The notes beneath the pieces were generated by a model. The model ran no database searches. It worked only from the letters and a program-made list of their open reading frames with translations, and was not told the origin of the DNA. From JBKBIP01 sp046297495 (GTDB lineage Bacteria; Planctomycetota; Planctomycetia; Gemmatales; Gemmataceae), in the NCBI GenBank assembly GCA_046297495.1, contig JBKBIP010000034.1, forward strand, positions 1 to 55,492: a stretch of 55,492 bases of DNA, written 5' to 3'. Positions 42,781 to 50,711 of this stretch are shown one piece after another (the first letter of the stretch is position 1; every line of letters begins with the position of its first letter). A program made the position numbers and the translations under genes.

Positions 42781-45099
42781 TTATCTGCCGCCCCCGGCCC
42801 CACCTGTCGTGCCGATGACGCCGCTCTTATCCCCGATGACTTCTACCTGGGGCAACGTGCGCCGGTAGTGCGCGTAGATGGCGGGCGGTACTTGTTGGCG
42901 TTGGCCGGACAAATCGAGAAAGTCAAGCGTCACCGTTTTCAAGTTCGGCAAGGCGCGCAGATAAGCGGCCCCCTTGCCGGTGAACGGTTTGATGCTCCAC
43001 AAGGTCACTTCTTGCAGTTTGTGCATCTCGCCGAGGTAACCGAAGCCAACGTCCGTGATGGCACAGCCGCGCAATTGCAATTTTTCCAGCTCCCGCAGCC
43101 CCTTAAGCTGGGCCAATCCTTTCTCGGTCACTTTCGTGCTGCTAAGCCATAGTTCTCGGAGCTGAGTCAATTCGCCGAGCGTGGCCATGCCTTTGTCGGT
43201 GACGCCTTCGCTCATCAGCGTTAGCTCGGTGAGCTCCGGCAGCGTTTGCAGATGAACCAAGCCCGCGTCGGTGACGTTGCCGACCGCCTGCACTTCCAGC
43301 TTGAGGGGCGGCCCACCGACGACGCCGATGCCGCTGGCACCATAACCGCGAATCAATTGCAAATGCAGCGTTCGCAAGCCGCGCAGATATTTCAGGTGTT
43401 CCATGCCGGTGTCAGTGAGGGCCACATCGCGCAGGGTCAAACGCTTCAAATTTGGCGTCTCCTTGAGCGCCGCCACCCCCTCATCGGTGATGGGGACCGT
43501 CTCCAGAGCCAGACTGGTCAAGCCTTTCATGCCTTTCAGGTGTTCCAAGCCTTTGTTGGTGATGTTGGGACACCGTACCAACGATAGCGATTGGAGATTT
43601 TCCAGCCCTTTGAGGTGTGCCAAGCCAGCGTCGCTGAAATTGCCGCTGAGCCAAAGTGTTTCCAGCTGCTCAAGCCCCTTGAGCTGGGCTAGGTGCTCGT
43701 CGGTCAGGTTCGGATCGCTGACGCGCAGGGTTTTCAAGGCGGTGGCCCGCGCCAGGTGCCGCAAGCCAGAACCAGCGCCATTGCCATTCAGCATGACTCG
43801 TTCCAGGGTCGGCAGGTTGCCGATGGCTTGCATGTCCTGATCCGAGACGTTGACGCGCTGCAGGATCAGGCAGCGGAGGTTCGGCAAGTTGTCCAGCTTC
43901 ACGGCGTCGCCAAGCGTGCGTTGTTGCCCAGCGAGGCGATTGCCTTCGTCGAAGTTATAGCCATTGGCCACATACAGAGCGGGGACGGAGTGCTTGCGCG
44001 TCGCCTCAACCGTTTCACGCAATAAAGCATCCCTGTATTGCTGAATCGCTTGAACGCCGGTCAGCGCCACCGCGTTCGGACGGCTGGGACTGACGCACCA
44101 CAATGTCCCTTCAGGGATGACAATGCCACGGCGGTCCTTGGTGGGAGTGTTGCCCAAGGGACGGCGAATGCCTTCCTCGGTGATCAGGAAGACATCCAAC
44201 GGTGTCGCAGAATCGAAGCGCTGCCCGGCGGGGGCCTGCGCGGCGGGGGGCGGAGCGGCAGGATTGGCCGGGGCTTGGGCGGCAAGGAGACGGTACATCC
44301 CCCAGCTGCCGCCCAAGACGGTCACGCTCAGCACCAACATGGACACGGTCGCGATTTTCAAGCGGGTCAGAAACATGTGACGCACAACCTCCTCACACAA
44401 AGCCAAGGCGGACGGGGAAGGCCCACCGAGCCGGCCCAGCACCGCCCAGGCGGTAGCCTGGCACACGGCGCGGGGGGCGGCGGGGGTATCCGGTGACAGG
44501 GATTCTTCATGCATGGCTAGGCCGCGACAGTCCAGCCGGCGGCGCAACAGCTCACGGGCACGCGCCAACCGGCCGGAAACGGTCCCCTCACTCCAGCCGA
44601 GCTGCCGGGCCGTTTCGTGCTTGCTCCGCCCTTCCAGATAGTGCAGCACCACGGGCGCCCGATACTTTTCAGGCAGCCGGTCGATTTCTTCATCCAGAAT
44701 CTGCCGGACCTCCTGATCGGCGGCGGTGCGCGCCGGGTCGGCGCCCGGTTCAGCATTGGTTGCCTGCTCGGGCCGCCGGCTCGACTTTTGGCGAGCACGA
44801 ATGGCGCTGCGGTACGCGACACCATATAGCCAGCTACCCAGCGACTCGCGCCGGCGAATGGACGACGCCCGCCGGGCCAGCACCAGAAACGTCGCCTGGA
44901 AAGCATCCTCGGCATCATGATGGCCGGCCCAGCGCCGGCACACGCTCCAGACCATCGGCCCATGCCGGTCCAGCAGCACGCCGAACGCCGCTTCCTCGCG
45001 GGTGGCCACGAAGCGCTCGAGCAGCTGGCCATCACTAGCGTCCACCGCCAGCGCGGCTCGGCACTGGCCCAAAATGCCGCTCAACGGGTGTTTGCTCAT
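42781..45099 (-). CDS. ECF sigma factor fused to a transmembrane helix and leucine-rich repeats
   Basis: 772 residues. Residues about 20-190 are an ECF sigma factor: region 2 with HDAEDAFQATFLVLARR and SIRRRESLGSWLYGVAYRSA, and region 4 with LPEKYRAPVVLHYLEGRS and QLGWSEGTVSGRLARARELL. A transmembrane helix lies at about 244-263 (IATVSMLVLSVTVLGGSW). After a Pro/Ala linker, about 12 leucine-rich repeats of 23-26 residues follow (VTDAGLVHLQTLPELTELTL type, about 390-745). The protein looks like a membrane-tethered sigma factor with an outside sensor domain. This layout is known in planctomycetes (ECF factors with large C-terminal extensions); the ligand is unknown. GGAAG precedes the start and an A/T tract lies about 70 nt upstream. 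Confidence 0.92.
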   Translation of the reverse strand: MSKHPLSGILGQCRAALAVDASDGQLLERFVATREEAAFGVLLDRHGPMVWSVCRRWAGHHDAEDAFQATFLVLARRASSIRRRESLGSWLYGVAYRSAIRARQKSSRRPEQATNAEPGADPARTAADQEVRQILDEEIDRLPEKYRAPVVLHYLEGRSKHETARQLGWSEGTVSGRLARARELLRRRLDCRGLAMHEESLSPDTPAAPRAVCQATAWAVLGRLGGPSPSALALCEEVVRHMFLTRLKIATVSMLVLSVTVLGGSWGMYRLLAAQAPANPAAPPPAAQAPAGQRFDSATPLDVFLITEEGIRRPLGNTPTKDRRGIVIPEGTLWCVSPSRPNAVALTGVQAIQQYRDALLRETVEATRKHSVPALYVANGYNFDEGNRLAGQQRTLGDAVKLDNLPNLRCLILQRVNVSDQDMQAIGNLPTLERVMLNGNGAGSGLRHLARATALKTLRVSDPNLTDEHLAQLKGLEQLETLWLSGNFSDAGLAHLKGLENLQSLSLVRCPNITNKGLEHLKGMKGLTSLALETVPITDEGVAALKETPNLKRLTLRDVALTDTGMEHLKYLRGLRTLHLQLIRGYGASGIGVVGGPPLKLEVQAVGNVTDAGLVHLQTLPELTELTLMSEGVTDKGMATLGELTQLRELWLSSTKVTEKGLAQLKGLRELEKLQLRGCAITDVGFGYLGEMHKLQEVTLWSIKPFTGKGAAYLRALPNLKTVTLDFLDLSGQRQQVPPAIYAHYRRTLPQVEVIGDKSGVIGTTGGAGGGR

Positions 45100-45226
45100 A
45101 CGTCTTCCGAATCGAAGGAAGAATCTCTACCTCCATAGTGCCGTGACTGGGGGGCGGTGGTACGGAAATTTTGATTTTTTTTAGAGTGGAAAAAAGAGAT
45201 GGAGCATCACGATCCGAGGTCCATTC

Positions 45227-46357
45227 TTACGGAGCCTGCTTCTCCTGGATAACCCCGCCGCCATCGGGACGGGTGCCGCACTGCGCCCGCCAGCGCAGCC
45301 AGTGATCGACCAGCACGAGAGCCAGCATCGCCTCCCCCATCGGCACGAAGCGCGGCAGCAGGCAGGGATCGTGCCGGCCTTTGGTCACGATCTCGGTGGG
45401 TTCTCCCGACCGGGTGACGGTGCGCTGCGGGCGCGGCAAGCTGCTGGTCGGCTTGATGGCCACCCGGCAGACAATCGGCTCGCCGCTGCTGATTCCCCCC
45501 AACAGGCCGCCGTGCCGATTGGTCTCCGTGCCGATGCGTCCCTTTTGTTTGGGTATAAAGATGTCATTGTTTTGACTGCCGCGTAGCGTCGCCACCGCGA
45601 AGCCAGCGCCGTACTCAAACGCCGTCACCGCCGGCAAGGACAGCAACCCCTTGGCCAAATCGGCCTTGAGCTTGTCGAAGACCGGCTCCCCCAAGCCAGG
45701 CGGGACCCCCACGGCGACCAGCTCGCTGATGCCGCCGATGGAATCCTGGTCTTTGCGGACTGCCTCGATGAGCGCGATCATCCGTGCCGCCGCCGCCGGA
45801 TCGGGACAGCGCACCGGATTGGCCTCGACCTGCTCCAGTGTCACTTGCGCGGGGTCCGGGATGTCGGCAACGATGGACCCGACTTGCTTCACATACCCGA
45901 CGATGCGGATGCCGTGCTGGACGAGGAGTTTCTTGGCGATGGCCGCCGCCGCCACCCGACACACCGTCTCGCGGGCGCTAGATCGGCCTCCCCCCCGATA
46001 GTCACGGAAGCCGTACTTGGCGTCGAAGGTGAAATCGGCATGTCCGGGCCGGTATTTGTCTTGAATGGCGCTGTAATCGTGGCTGCGCTGATCGGTGTTG
46101 CGAAACAGGATGCCGATGGACGTGCCGTCGGTCTTCCCCTCGAAGACGCCGGACCAGATTTCCGGCACGTCCTCTTCCTGGCGCTGCGTGACGATCTTCG
46201 ACTGGCCAGGCCGGCGCCGGCGCAGGTCGGGCAGCAGATCATCCACGCTCAACGGCAACCCCGGCGGGCAGCCGTCGATGATGACCATGTAACCGGGACC
46301 GTGACTGACCCCAGCCGTGGTGACGCGAAACAATTCTCCGAATGTGTTTCCAGGCAT
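45227..46357 (-). CDS. aroC: Chorismate synthase
   Basis: 376 residues from the ATG at 46357 (MPGNTFGELF, the family's usual first residues). In-frame ATGs at 46366 and 46381 would add nine or fewer residues and overlap a strong -10 element. The enzyme makes chorismate from 5-enolpyruvylshikimate-3-phosphate with reduced FMN. Signatures present: SHGPGYMVIIDGCP, a conserved RRRRPGQSKIVTQRQEEDVPE loop (split by one residue from the standard form), HSHDY-type QRSHDYSAI, KYGFRDYRGGGRSSARET and GGISSGEPI. A C-terminal His-Asp-Pro region (KGRHDPCLLPRFVPMGEAM) is typical. It is a stand-alone shikimate-pathway gene; no other aro gene is in the window. Confidence 0.96.
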   Translation of the reverse strand: MPGNTFGELFRVTTAGVSHGPGYMVIIDGCPPGLPLSVDDLLPDLRRRRPGQSKIVTQRQEEDVPEIWSGVFEGKTDGTSIGILFRNTDQRSHDYSAIQDKYRPGHADFTFDAKYGFRDYRGGGRSSARETVCRVAAAAIAKKLLVQHGIRIVGYVKQVGSIVADIPDPAQVTLEQVEANPVRCPDPAAAARMIALIEAVRKDQDSIGGISELVAVGVPPGLGEPVFDKLKADLAKGLLSLPAVTAFEYGAGFAVATLRGSQNNDIFIPKQKGRIGTETNRHGGLLGGISSGEPIVCRVAIKPTSSLPRPQRTVTRSGEPTEIVTKGRHDPCLLPRFVPMGEAMLALVLVDHWLRWRAQCGTRPDGGGVIQEKQAP

Positions 46358-46364
46358 ACCACGC

Positions 46365-46370
46365 ATTATA
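46365..46370 (-). promoter_or_regulatory. Extended -10 element directly before aroC
   Basis: On the minus strand TGCTATAAT gives a perfect TATAAT (complement of 46365-46370) preceded by TG at the extended -10 position. Transcription would begin about 7 nt downstream, near 46358, i.e. at or one or two bases before the aroC ATG at 46357. There is no Shine-Dalgarno sequence before that ATG. The mRNA would therefore be leaderless or nearly so. No good -35 is present, as expected for an extended -10 promoter. Confidence 0.5.
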
Positions 46371-46383
46371 GCAAACGCCATGT

Positions 46384-46508
46384 TTTTTTCCCGCGCCGGC
46401 GCTCCGTTGCCACACGCGGGAGAAAAAGGGGACGCGACTCGAATTTGCTTGACGGAAAGCGGATCGTGGCGTCAAAGGATAGCGAATTCGAGTCGCGTCC
46501 CCTTTTTC
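46384..46508. repeat. Nested inverted repeats upstream of aroC
   Basis: A perfect 24-bp inverted repeat has arms 46422-46445 (GAAAAAGGGGACGCGACTCG then AATT) and 46485-46508, with a 39-nt loop that holds its own TTGACG/CGTCAA stem. A second, overlapping palindrome pairs TTTTTTCCCGCG (46384-46395) with CGCGGG-A-GAAAAA (46415-46427), reusing the A-run of the first. The two hairpins are therefore mutually exclusive. It lies between the glycerate kinase stop (46514) and aroC, both minus strand. Read on the minus strand the large stem ends in a T-run, so it could terminate kinase transcripts; it could also be a mobile palindromic element. Confidence 0.75.
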
Positions 46509-46513
46509 TTCTT

Positions 46514-47836
46514 TCACGCCACCAGCAGCACGCGCACGTCCATGACATTCGTATGCGTCAAGCCAGTCTGGATCAGGTCGCCGGTGGCCTGGAAAAAGTG
46601 ATAGGCATCGCAGCGGGCCAGGAAAGCAGCGGGGTTCAGGCCGAGCTGCTCGGCTTTGGCTAAGGTGTGGGCATCGCCGATGGCGCCGGCGGCGTCGGTG
46701 GGGCCGTCCTCGCCGTCGGTGCCGCCGCTGAGAACGACGACATCCTTTAGCCCGCCCTGGCCCAGCTGGAGCAGGGCGGCCAGAACGAATTCTTGATTTC
46801 TGCCCCCCAGACCATGATCTTCCGGCAGCGTCACCGTCGTTTCACCGCCGCTGAGCAGACACACCGGGGGAGCGAACGGCACGGCGTCGCGGCGCAGGCT
46901 GCGCGCGATGCCGGCCAGCGCCACGGCCACCTGGCGCGTTTCCCCTTCGATGTAGGAGCCAAGATTGAGGACGTGATAACCGAGTTCCTCGGCCTGGTGC
47001 CGTGCCGCTGTCAAGGATCGTTGATTGTTGCCGATGATGAAGTTGTGAACATGGCTTGGCACTTCCTTGAGCGTTTCCGGCACGTTCCCCGCTTGGCCCT
47101 CTTCCAAGTATGTCTTTACCGCCGCTGGTACTTTGTCCGGGAGCTGATATTTCGCCAGCACGGCCAGGGCGTCGGCGAACGTCGTGGGGTCGGCGGCGGT
47201 CGGCCCAGAAGCGATGACATCGAGGGGATCACCGATGACATCGGAAATGATGAGGGTGAATAGCTCCTTGCCTGCGAAGGCTTGCGCCAGCCGGCCCCCC
47301 TTGCACGCCGACAGGTGTTTGCGCACGGTGTTCATCTCGTTGATGGTGGCGCCGCAAGCGTGCAGGAGCTTGGTCACTTGCTGTTTGTCGGCCAAGGTGA
47401 TGGCATCGACCGGGGCCGGCAGCAACGCCGAACCGCCGCCGGAAATCAACACTAAGGCCACGTCATCGGGTCCCGCATTGCGGAGGATGTTCAGTATTTG
47501 CCGCGTCCCTTCGACCCCCTCGGCAGTGGGCTGGTTGCTGCCAGCAGGCCGGGCGGCATGGAGACGGATGGCTTTCAATGGCCGAACCGCTTCCGCTGGG
47601 ACATTGACGATCCCCTGTATCTTGTCGAGATGATCAGCCAGCGCGTCCTCGACGCCGGCGCTCATGGCCGCCCCCGCCTTGCCCGCGCCAACGACCCACA
47701 CGCGCGGCCCCCGCGCCAGCGCCGCCCGCACGGAAGAATCGGGATCGGCCAGCGCTTGCCGCACCAACGCTTCGGGCCGCGCCGCCGCCACCGCCGCTTG
47801 CCAGATGTCCAACGCCTGCTGCCGTAGGTTTGTCAT
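46514..47836 (-). CDS. Glycerate 2-kinase (DUF4147/MOFRL type)
   Basis: 440 residues from the ATG at 47836; the open frame upstream of it lacks conserved sequence. N-terminal DUF4147 domain: RVWVVGAGKAGAAMSAGVEDAL (around residues 45-66), LVLISGGGSALLPAPVDAITL and the NTVRKHLSACKGGRLA segment. C-terminal MOFRL domain: CLLSGGETTVTLPEDHGLGG followed by RNQEFVLAALLQL, then VVLSGGTDGEDGPTDAAGA. This family phosphorylates D-glycerate to 2-phosphoglycerate and feeds C2/C3 acid breakdown into glycolysis. No glyoxylate- or tartronate-pathway gene is adjacent. No Shine-Dalgarno is visible before the ATG. Confidence 0.93.
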   Translation of the reverse strand: MTNLRQQALDIWQAAVAAARPEALVRQALADPDSSVRAALARGPRVWVVGAGKAGAAMSAGVEDALADHLDKIQGIVNVPAEAVRPLKAIRLHAARPAGSNQPTAEGVEGTRQILNILRNAGPDDVALVLISGGGSALLPAPVDAITLADKQQVTKLLHACGATINEMNTVRKHLSACKGGRLAQAFAGKELFTLIISDVIGDPLDVIASGPTAADPTTFADALAVLAKYQLPDKVPAAVKTYLEEGQAGNVPETLKEVPSHVHNFIIGNNQRSLTAARHQAEELGYHVLNLGSYIEGETRQVAVALAGIARSLRRDAVPFAPPVCLLSGGETTVTLPEDHGLGGRNQEFVLAALLQLGQGGLKDVVVLSGGTDGEDGPTDAAGAIGDAHTLAKAEQLGLNPAAFLARCDAYHFFQATGDLIQTGLTHTNVMDVRVLLVA

Positions 47837-47977
47837 GAGGTGGATTAGAAAATTTAAGGAAACGTCAATCCATGACTTCCCGATGTGGTCTTGGCTGGGG
47901 CCGGGGCATCGCCGCCCTCTGCCCCAGCCACCCACCGCGTGGGGCATAGCAAGACTACCCGCTTGTTGCGAAGCAAG

Positions 47978-48005
47978 CAAGCGGAGGCCTTTCGGCCCCC
48001 GCTTG
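47978..48005. repeat. GC-rich hairpin between oxidoreductase and glycerate kinase genes
   Basis: CAAGCGG-A-GGCC (47978-47989) pairs with GGCC-C-CCGCTTG (47994-48005) around a TTTC loop, a stem of eleven pairs interrupted by one mismatch. It follows the stop of the minus-strand oxidoreductase gene (48036), consistent with termination, but no T-run follows. Confidence 0.5.
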
Positions 48006-48035
48006 TCGGATCCGTACATTTCAAAAGATCCTTTT

Positions 48036-49550
48036 TTAGCTCGCCGGGTCCTTGCCGTTGATCCACGGTCCCGCCAGCTTCATGTAATCGGGTGGTTCGA
48101 GGAGGCTGCCGGTGTCGCCGGCTTGCCAGCCGAGGATTTGGTTCGGCTTGCCGCGCGCCTGGCTGCGCTTCTCCCACTGGGCGGCCCAGCTGGCGTCGGC
48201 GACGGCGGGCTTGCGGCGGTCCTTGTCCCAGAACAGCGCTTGTCCTTGACGATAGCTAAGCACTCCCATGTTGACCGTCGTGAAGGCGGCAGCCCCCAGC
48301 TCGGCGGTGCTGAGCGTCTCGCGCTTGCGGCTCCGACAGCATTCGAGGAAATCGAGCCACAGGGCCTCGGTGTCGGCGTGGCGGCCCGTCGGCGGGTGGC
48401 AATCGACGTACTCCCCGTGGATGGTCTCTTCCAGCCGAGCCGGGATGCCGGCGCCGCCGGAGGGGTTATCGGGAATGACCTCAAAGCCGTTCTTCATGAA
48501 CTTGATGGTCCCCAGGTGGCCGCGAATCACCTCCTCGATGGGATAGCGGTTGATCATCGTGGCCGTGATGATGACTTGACAGCCCTCATCGTAATCGGCG
48601 ACCACGGTGGCCACGTCTGGCACGTCCCGGCCGTCGTATTCCAGGTAGATGCCGCCGGCGCCGACGACGCGAGCCGGGTAGCGAACCCCCATGGCGGCGA
48701 TCAGGTGGGTCGTCTGATGCACGAACAGGTCGGTAAACATGCCGCCGCCGTAAGGCCAGTAGCAACGCCATTGTCCATAGATGGCCCGATCAAACGGCAC
48801 CTCCGGCCCCAACGGCACGCCGGGGAAGATGCTGAATTTGTGCCCCAGGAACATGTCCCAATCGACCGTCTTGGGGGTCATGTCCTTGGTCAATTTGTAA
48901 TAGCGCCATTGGCCGACGTTGGAATTGCGATAGTAACTCGTTTGCCCTTGGGCGACGTGGCCAATCTTGCCGGCGCGGATCAGGTCATACGCTCGCAGCC
49001 AGCGCGGGTCGGCCATCGACTGCACGCCGACGGTCATGACCCGGTTATGCTTGTGCATGGCATCGACGACGGCGTGGGCCTCGTCGATGGTCTTGGTCAT
49101 GGGCTTTTCACAGTACACGTCCTTGCCGGCGGCGGCGGCGTCGATGCACATCTTGGCGTGCCAATGGTCGGGGGTGGCCACGCACACGACATCGACTTCG
49201 TCCAGGTCGAGCAACGTGCGATAATCCTTGGTCACATGCTTCTGGTCATTGACATTGAGACCACACTTCTTGGCCGACGGATACAGGCCGCGCCCGCCGC
49301 TGTAGGCTTCCTCGTTGCCGTCCCACACGTCGCACACCGCCACCGGCTCGACCCCTTTTCCCTCGGCCTTGAGCTTGTTGATGATGTCGATATGGGCTTG
49401 GCAACGACCGCCGACCCCCAGAAACGCGACGCCGATGCGCTCGTTGGCGCCATAGACGCGCTTGGCGCTGGCCGCCGACAGCGTCAGCGCCGCCCCCGCC
49501 GCCGCCGTCCCCTTGAGAAAATCCCGTCGATCTACTCGTGACTCTGGCAT
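48036..49550 (-). CDS. Tat-exported Gfo/Idh/MocA-family oxidoreductase (second copy type)
   Basis: 504 residues, about 100 longer than the first family member in the window. The N-terminus has a canonical twin-arginine signal (VDRRDFLKGTAAAGAALTLS). The Rossmann motif GVGGRCQAH lies around residues 44-52; DHWHAKMCIDAAAAGKDVY and EKPMTK carry the conserved EKP. Further conserved features include a GGGMFTDLFVHQTTHL segment in the substrate domain. GGAGGAA lies about 7 nt upstream of the start. Like the first member it is preceded by a copy of the CGTTTCGCGC inverted repeat. The two proteins are clearly related but not recent duplicates. Substrate unknown. Confidence 0.92.
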   Translation of the reverse strand: MPESRVDRRDFLKGTAAAGAALTLSAASAKRVYGANERIGVAFLGVGGRCQAHIDIINKLKAEGKGVEPVAVCDVWDGNEEAYSGGRGLYPSAKKCGLNVNDQKHVTKDYRTLLDLDEVDVVCVATPDHWHAKMCIDAAAAGKDVYCEKPMTKTIDEAHAVVDAMHKHNRVMTVGVQSMADPRWLRAYDLIRAGKIGHVAQGQTSYYRNSNVGQWRYYKLTKDMTPKTVDWDMFLGHKFSIFPGVPLGPEVPFDRAIYGQWRCYWPYGGGMFTDLFVHQTTHLIAAMGVRYPARVVGAGGIYLEYDGRDVPDVATVVADYDEGCQVIITATMINRYPIEEVIRGHLGTIKFMKNGFEVIPDNPSGGAGIPARLEETIHGEYVDCHPPTGRHADTEALWLDFLECCRSRKRETLSTAELGAAAFTTVNMGVLSYRQGQALFWDKDRRKPAVADASWAAQWEKRSQARGKPNQILGWQAGDTGSLLEPPDYMKLAGPWINGKDPAS

Positions 49551-49586
49551 GAAAAATTCCTCCGAATGAAGTTAATACCTTGAAGG

Positions 49587-49626
49587 ATCGTTTCACGGGG
49601 AGAGAGGAAAGCGTGCGCGAAACGAT
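49587..49626. repeat. CGTTTCGCGC-type inverted repeat, copy D
   Basis: ATCGTTTC (49587-49594) pairs with GAAACGAT (49619-49626). The right side continues as CGTGCGCGAAACGAT (49612-49626), the same words as in copies A and C. It lies between the esterase stop and the oxidoreductase start, both on the minus strand. Confidence 0.6.
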
Positions 49627-49658
49627 GAATCAACCATTCATGAACAATCAACGGACAC

Positions 49659-50399
49659 TCACTTCAACTGCTGCATCAGCAACCAGTCGTACAACTTCGC
49701 GGTGCCATAAGCGCGGTCCCAACTGTTATGGCCGACGCCGGGGTATTCGGTGTAGATCGGATTACCGCCGGCTTCCTTCAGGGCGGCGATCATGTTCCGC
49801 GAGCCATCGACTTTTACGGCCTTGTCAGCGTCGCCGTGGAAGCACCAGCAGGGAATATCCTTGATCTTCGCCGCCTGGGTCGGGTCGCCGCGGCCGCAGA
49901 TGGGGACGATGGCGGCCCAGCGGCCGGGATATTGCACCGCCAGGCTCCAGGTGCCGAAGCCCCCCATCGATAGGCCGGTTAAATGGATACGCTGGGCATC
50001 GACTTGATAGTTCTGGCGCACTTCTTCCAAGATACGCAGTGCCCGTTGGGCGTCATCGGAATCGGCTTGCCAAGTCCGCTTTTCCGATTGCGGGAACAGG
50101 GCCAGGAAGGGGAACGACTTCTCCTGTTTGCGGATGGCTGGTCCCAGCCCGACTTGGACCTGTTTCTGGCCGTCGGTGCCGGTTTCGCCGGAGCCGTGCA
50201 GGAACAGGATCAAGGGATACGGTTTGTCCCCCTTGTAGTCATACGGCACGAACAAGACATACTTATGTTCCGAACCGTCGGCATCCTTCGTCACCAAGTC
50301 GAGAAAGCCATGCGGGCCGGTATAGGCCGTTTGGGCCGGTGCGCGGTGGATGGTGAACAACACCACTAGCAGCGCCAGGAAGATTTTGGTGCGCGTCAT
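49659..50399 (-). CDS. Exported esterase of the PHB-depolymerase/dienelactone-hydrolase type
   Basis: 246 residues. The signal peptide is about 1-22 (KIFLALLVVLFTIHRAPAQ). It has an alpha/beta-hydrolase triad: PYPLILFLHGSGETG oxyanion strand, GLSMGGFGTWSLA nucleophile elbow (Ser), FHGDADKAV acid and GVGHNSWDRAYG His. The pattern matches exported carboxylesterase/feruloyl-esterase-like proteins that planctomycetes use on polysaccharide side groups; substrate not determinable. GAGGA lies about 9 nt before the ATG. The downstream gene on the same strand, 108 nt away, is the second oxidoreductase, so they may share a transcript. Confidence 0.88.
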   Translation of the reverse strand: MTRTKIFLALLVVLFTIHRAPAQTAYTGPHGFLDLVTKDADGSEHKYVLFVPYDYKGDKPYPLILFLHGSGETGTDGQKQVQVGLGPAIRKQEKSFPFLALFPQSEKRTWQADSDDAQRALRILEEVRQNYQVDAQRIHLTGLSMGGFGTWSLAVQYPGRWAAIVPICGRGDPTQAAKIKDIPCWCFHGDADKAVKVDGSRNMIAALKEAGGNPIYTEYPGVGHNSWDRAYGTAKLYDWLLMQQLK

Positions 50400-50711
50400 G
50401 GGAGACAGTCCTCGTATTTAATACGCGGCGAGTTCGTGGGCGGGGTATTGAGGAATACGATAGCATAACGAGGGACCATCTTCCATGCGCTATCGGTGAT
50501 TTTCGCGCTTTCCAGGGGAGGGGATAGGATGGGTCATAACGATGCGGCAAGCCTGCGCGTACCGACCTTCAACCTACGTTTGCCTTGGGAACGCCGCCGA
50601 ATGCCTGGGGACAACGGCGGCCAGAAAATGCCGAACGGGGGCCGTCAGGTCCCTGGCATGGCGCCATGACAGGATGCTGACTAGCCCCCGCGCGTTGGTT
50701 TTTGGAGTCGT
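50400..50711. other. 312-bp intergenic region
   Basis: This gap separates the caspase-like gene 3' end and the esterase gene start (both minus). It holds a short palindrome near 50413-50427 (CGTATTTAATACG) close to the esterase start, and GC-rich sequence without open frames of note. No convincing promoter or terminator was found. Confidence 0.5.
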
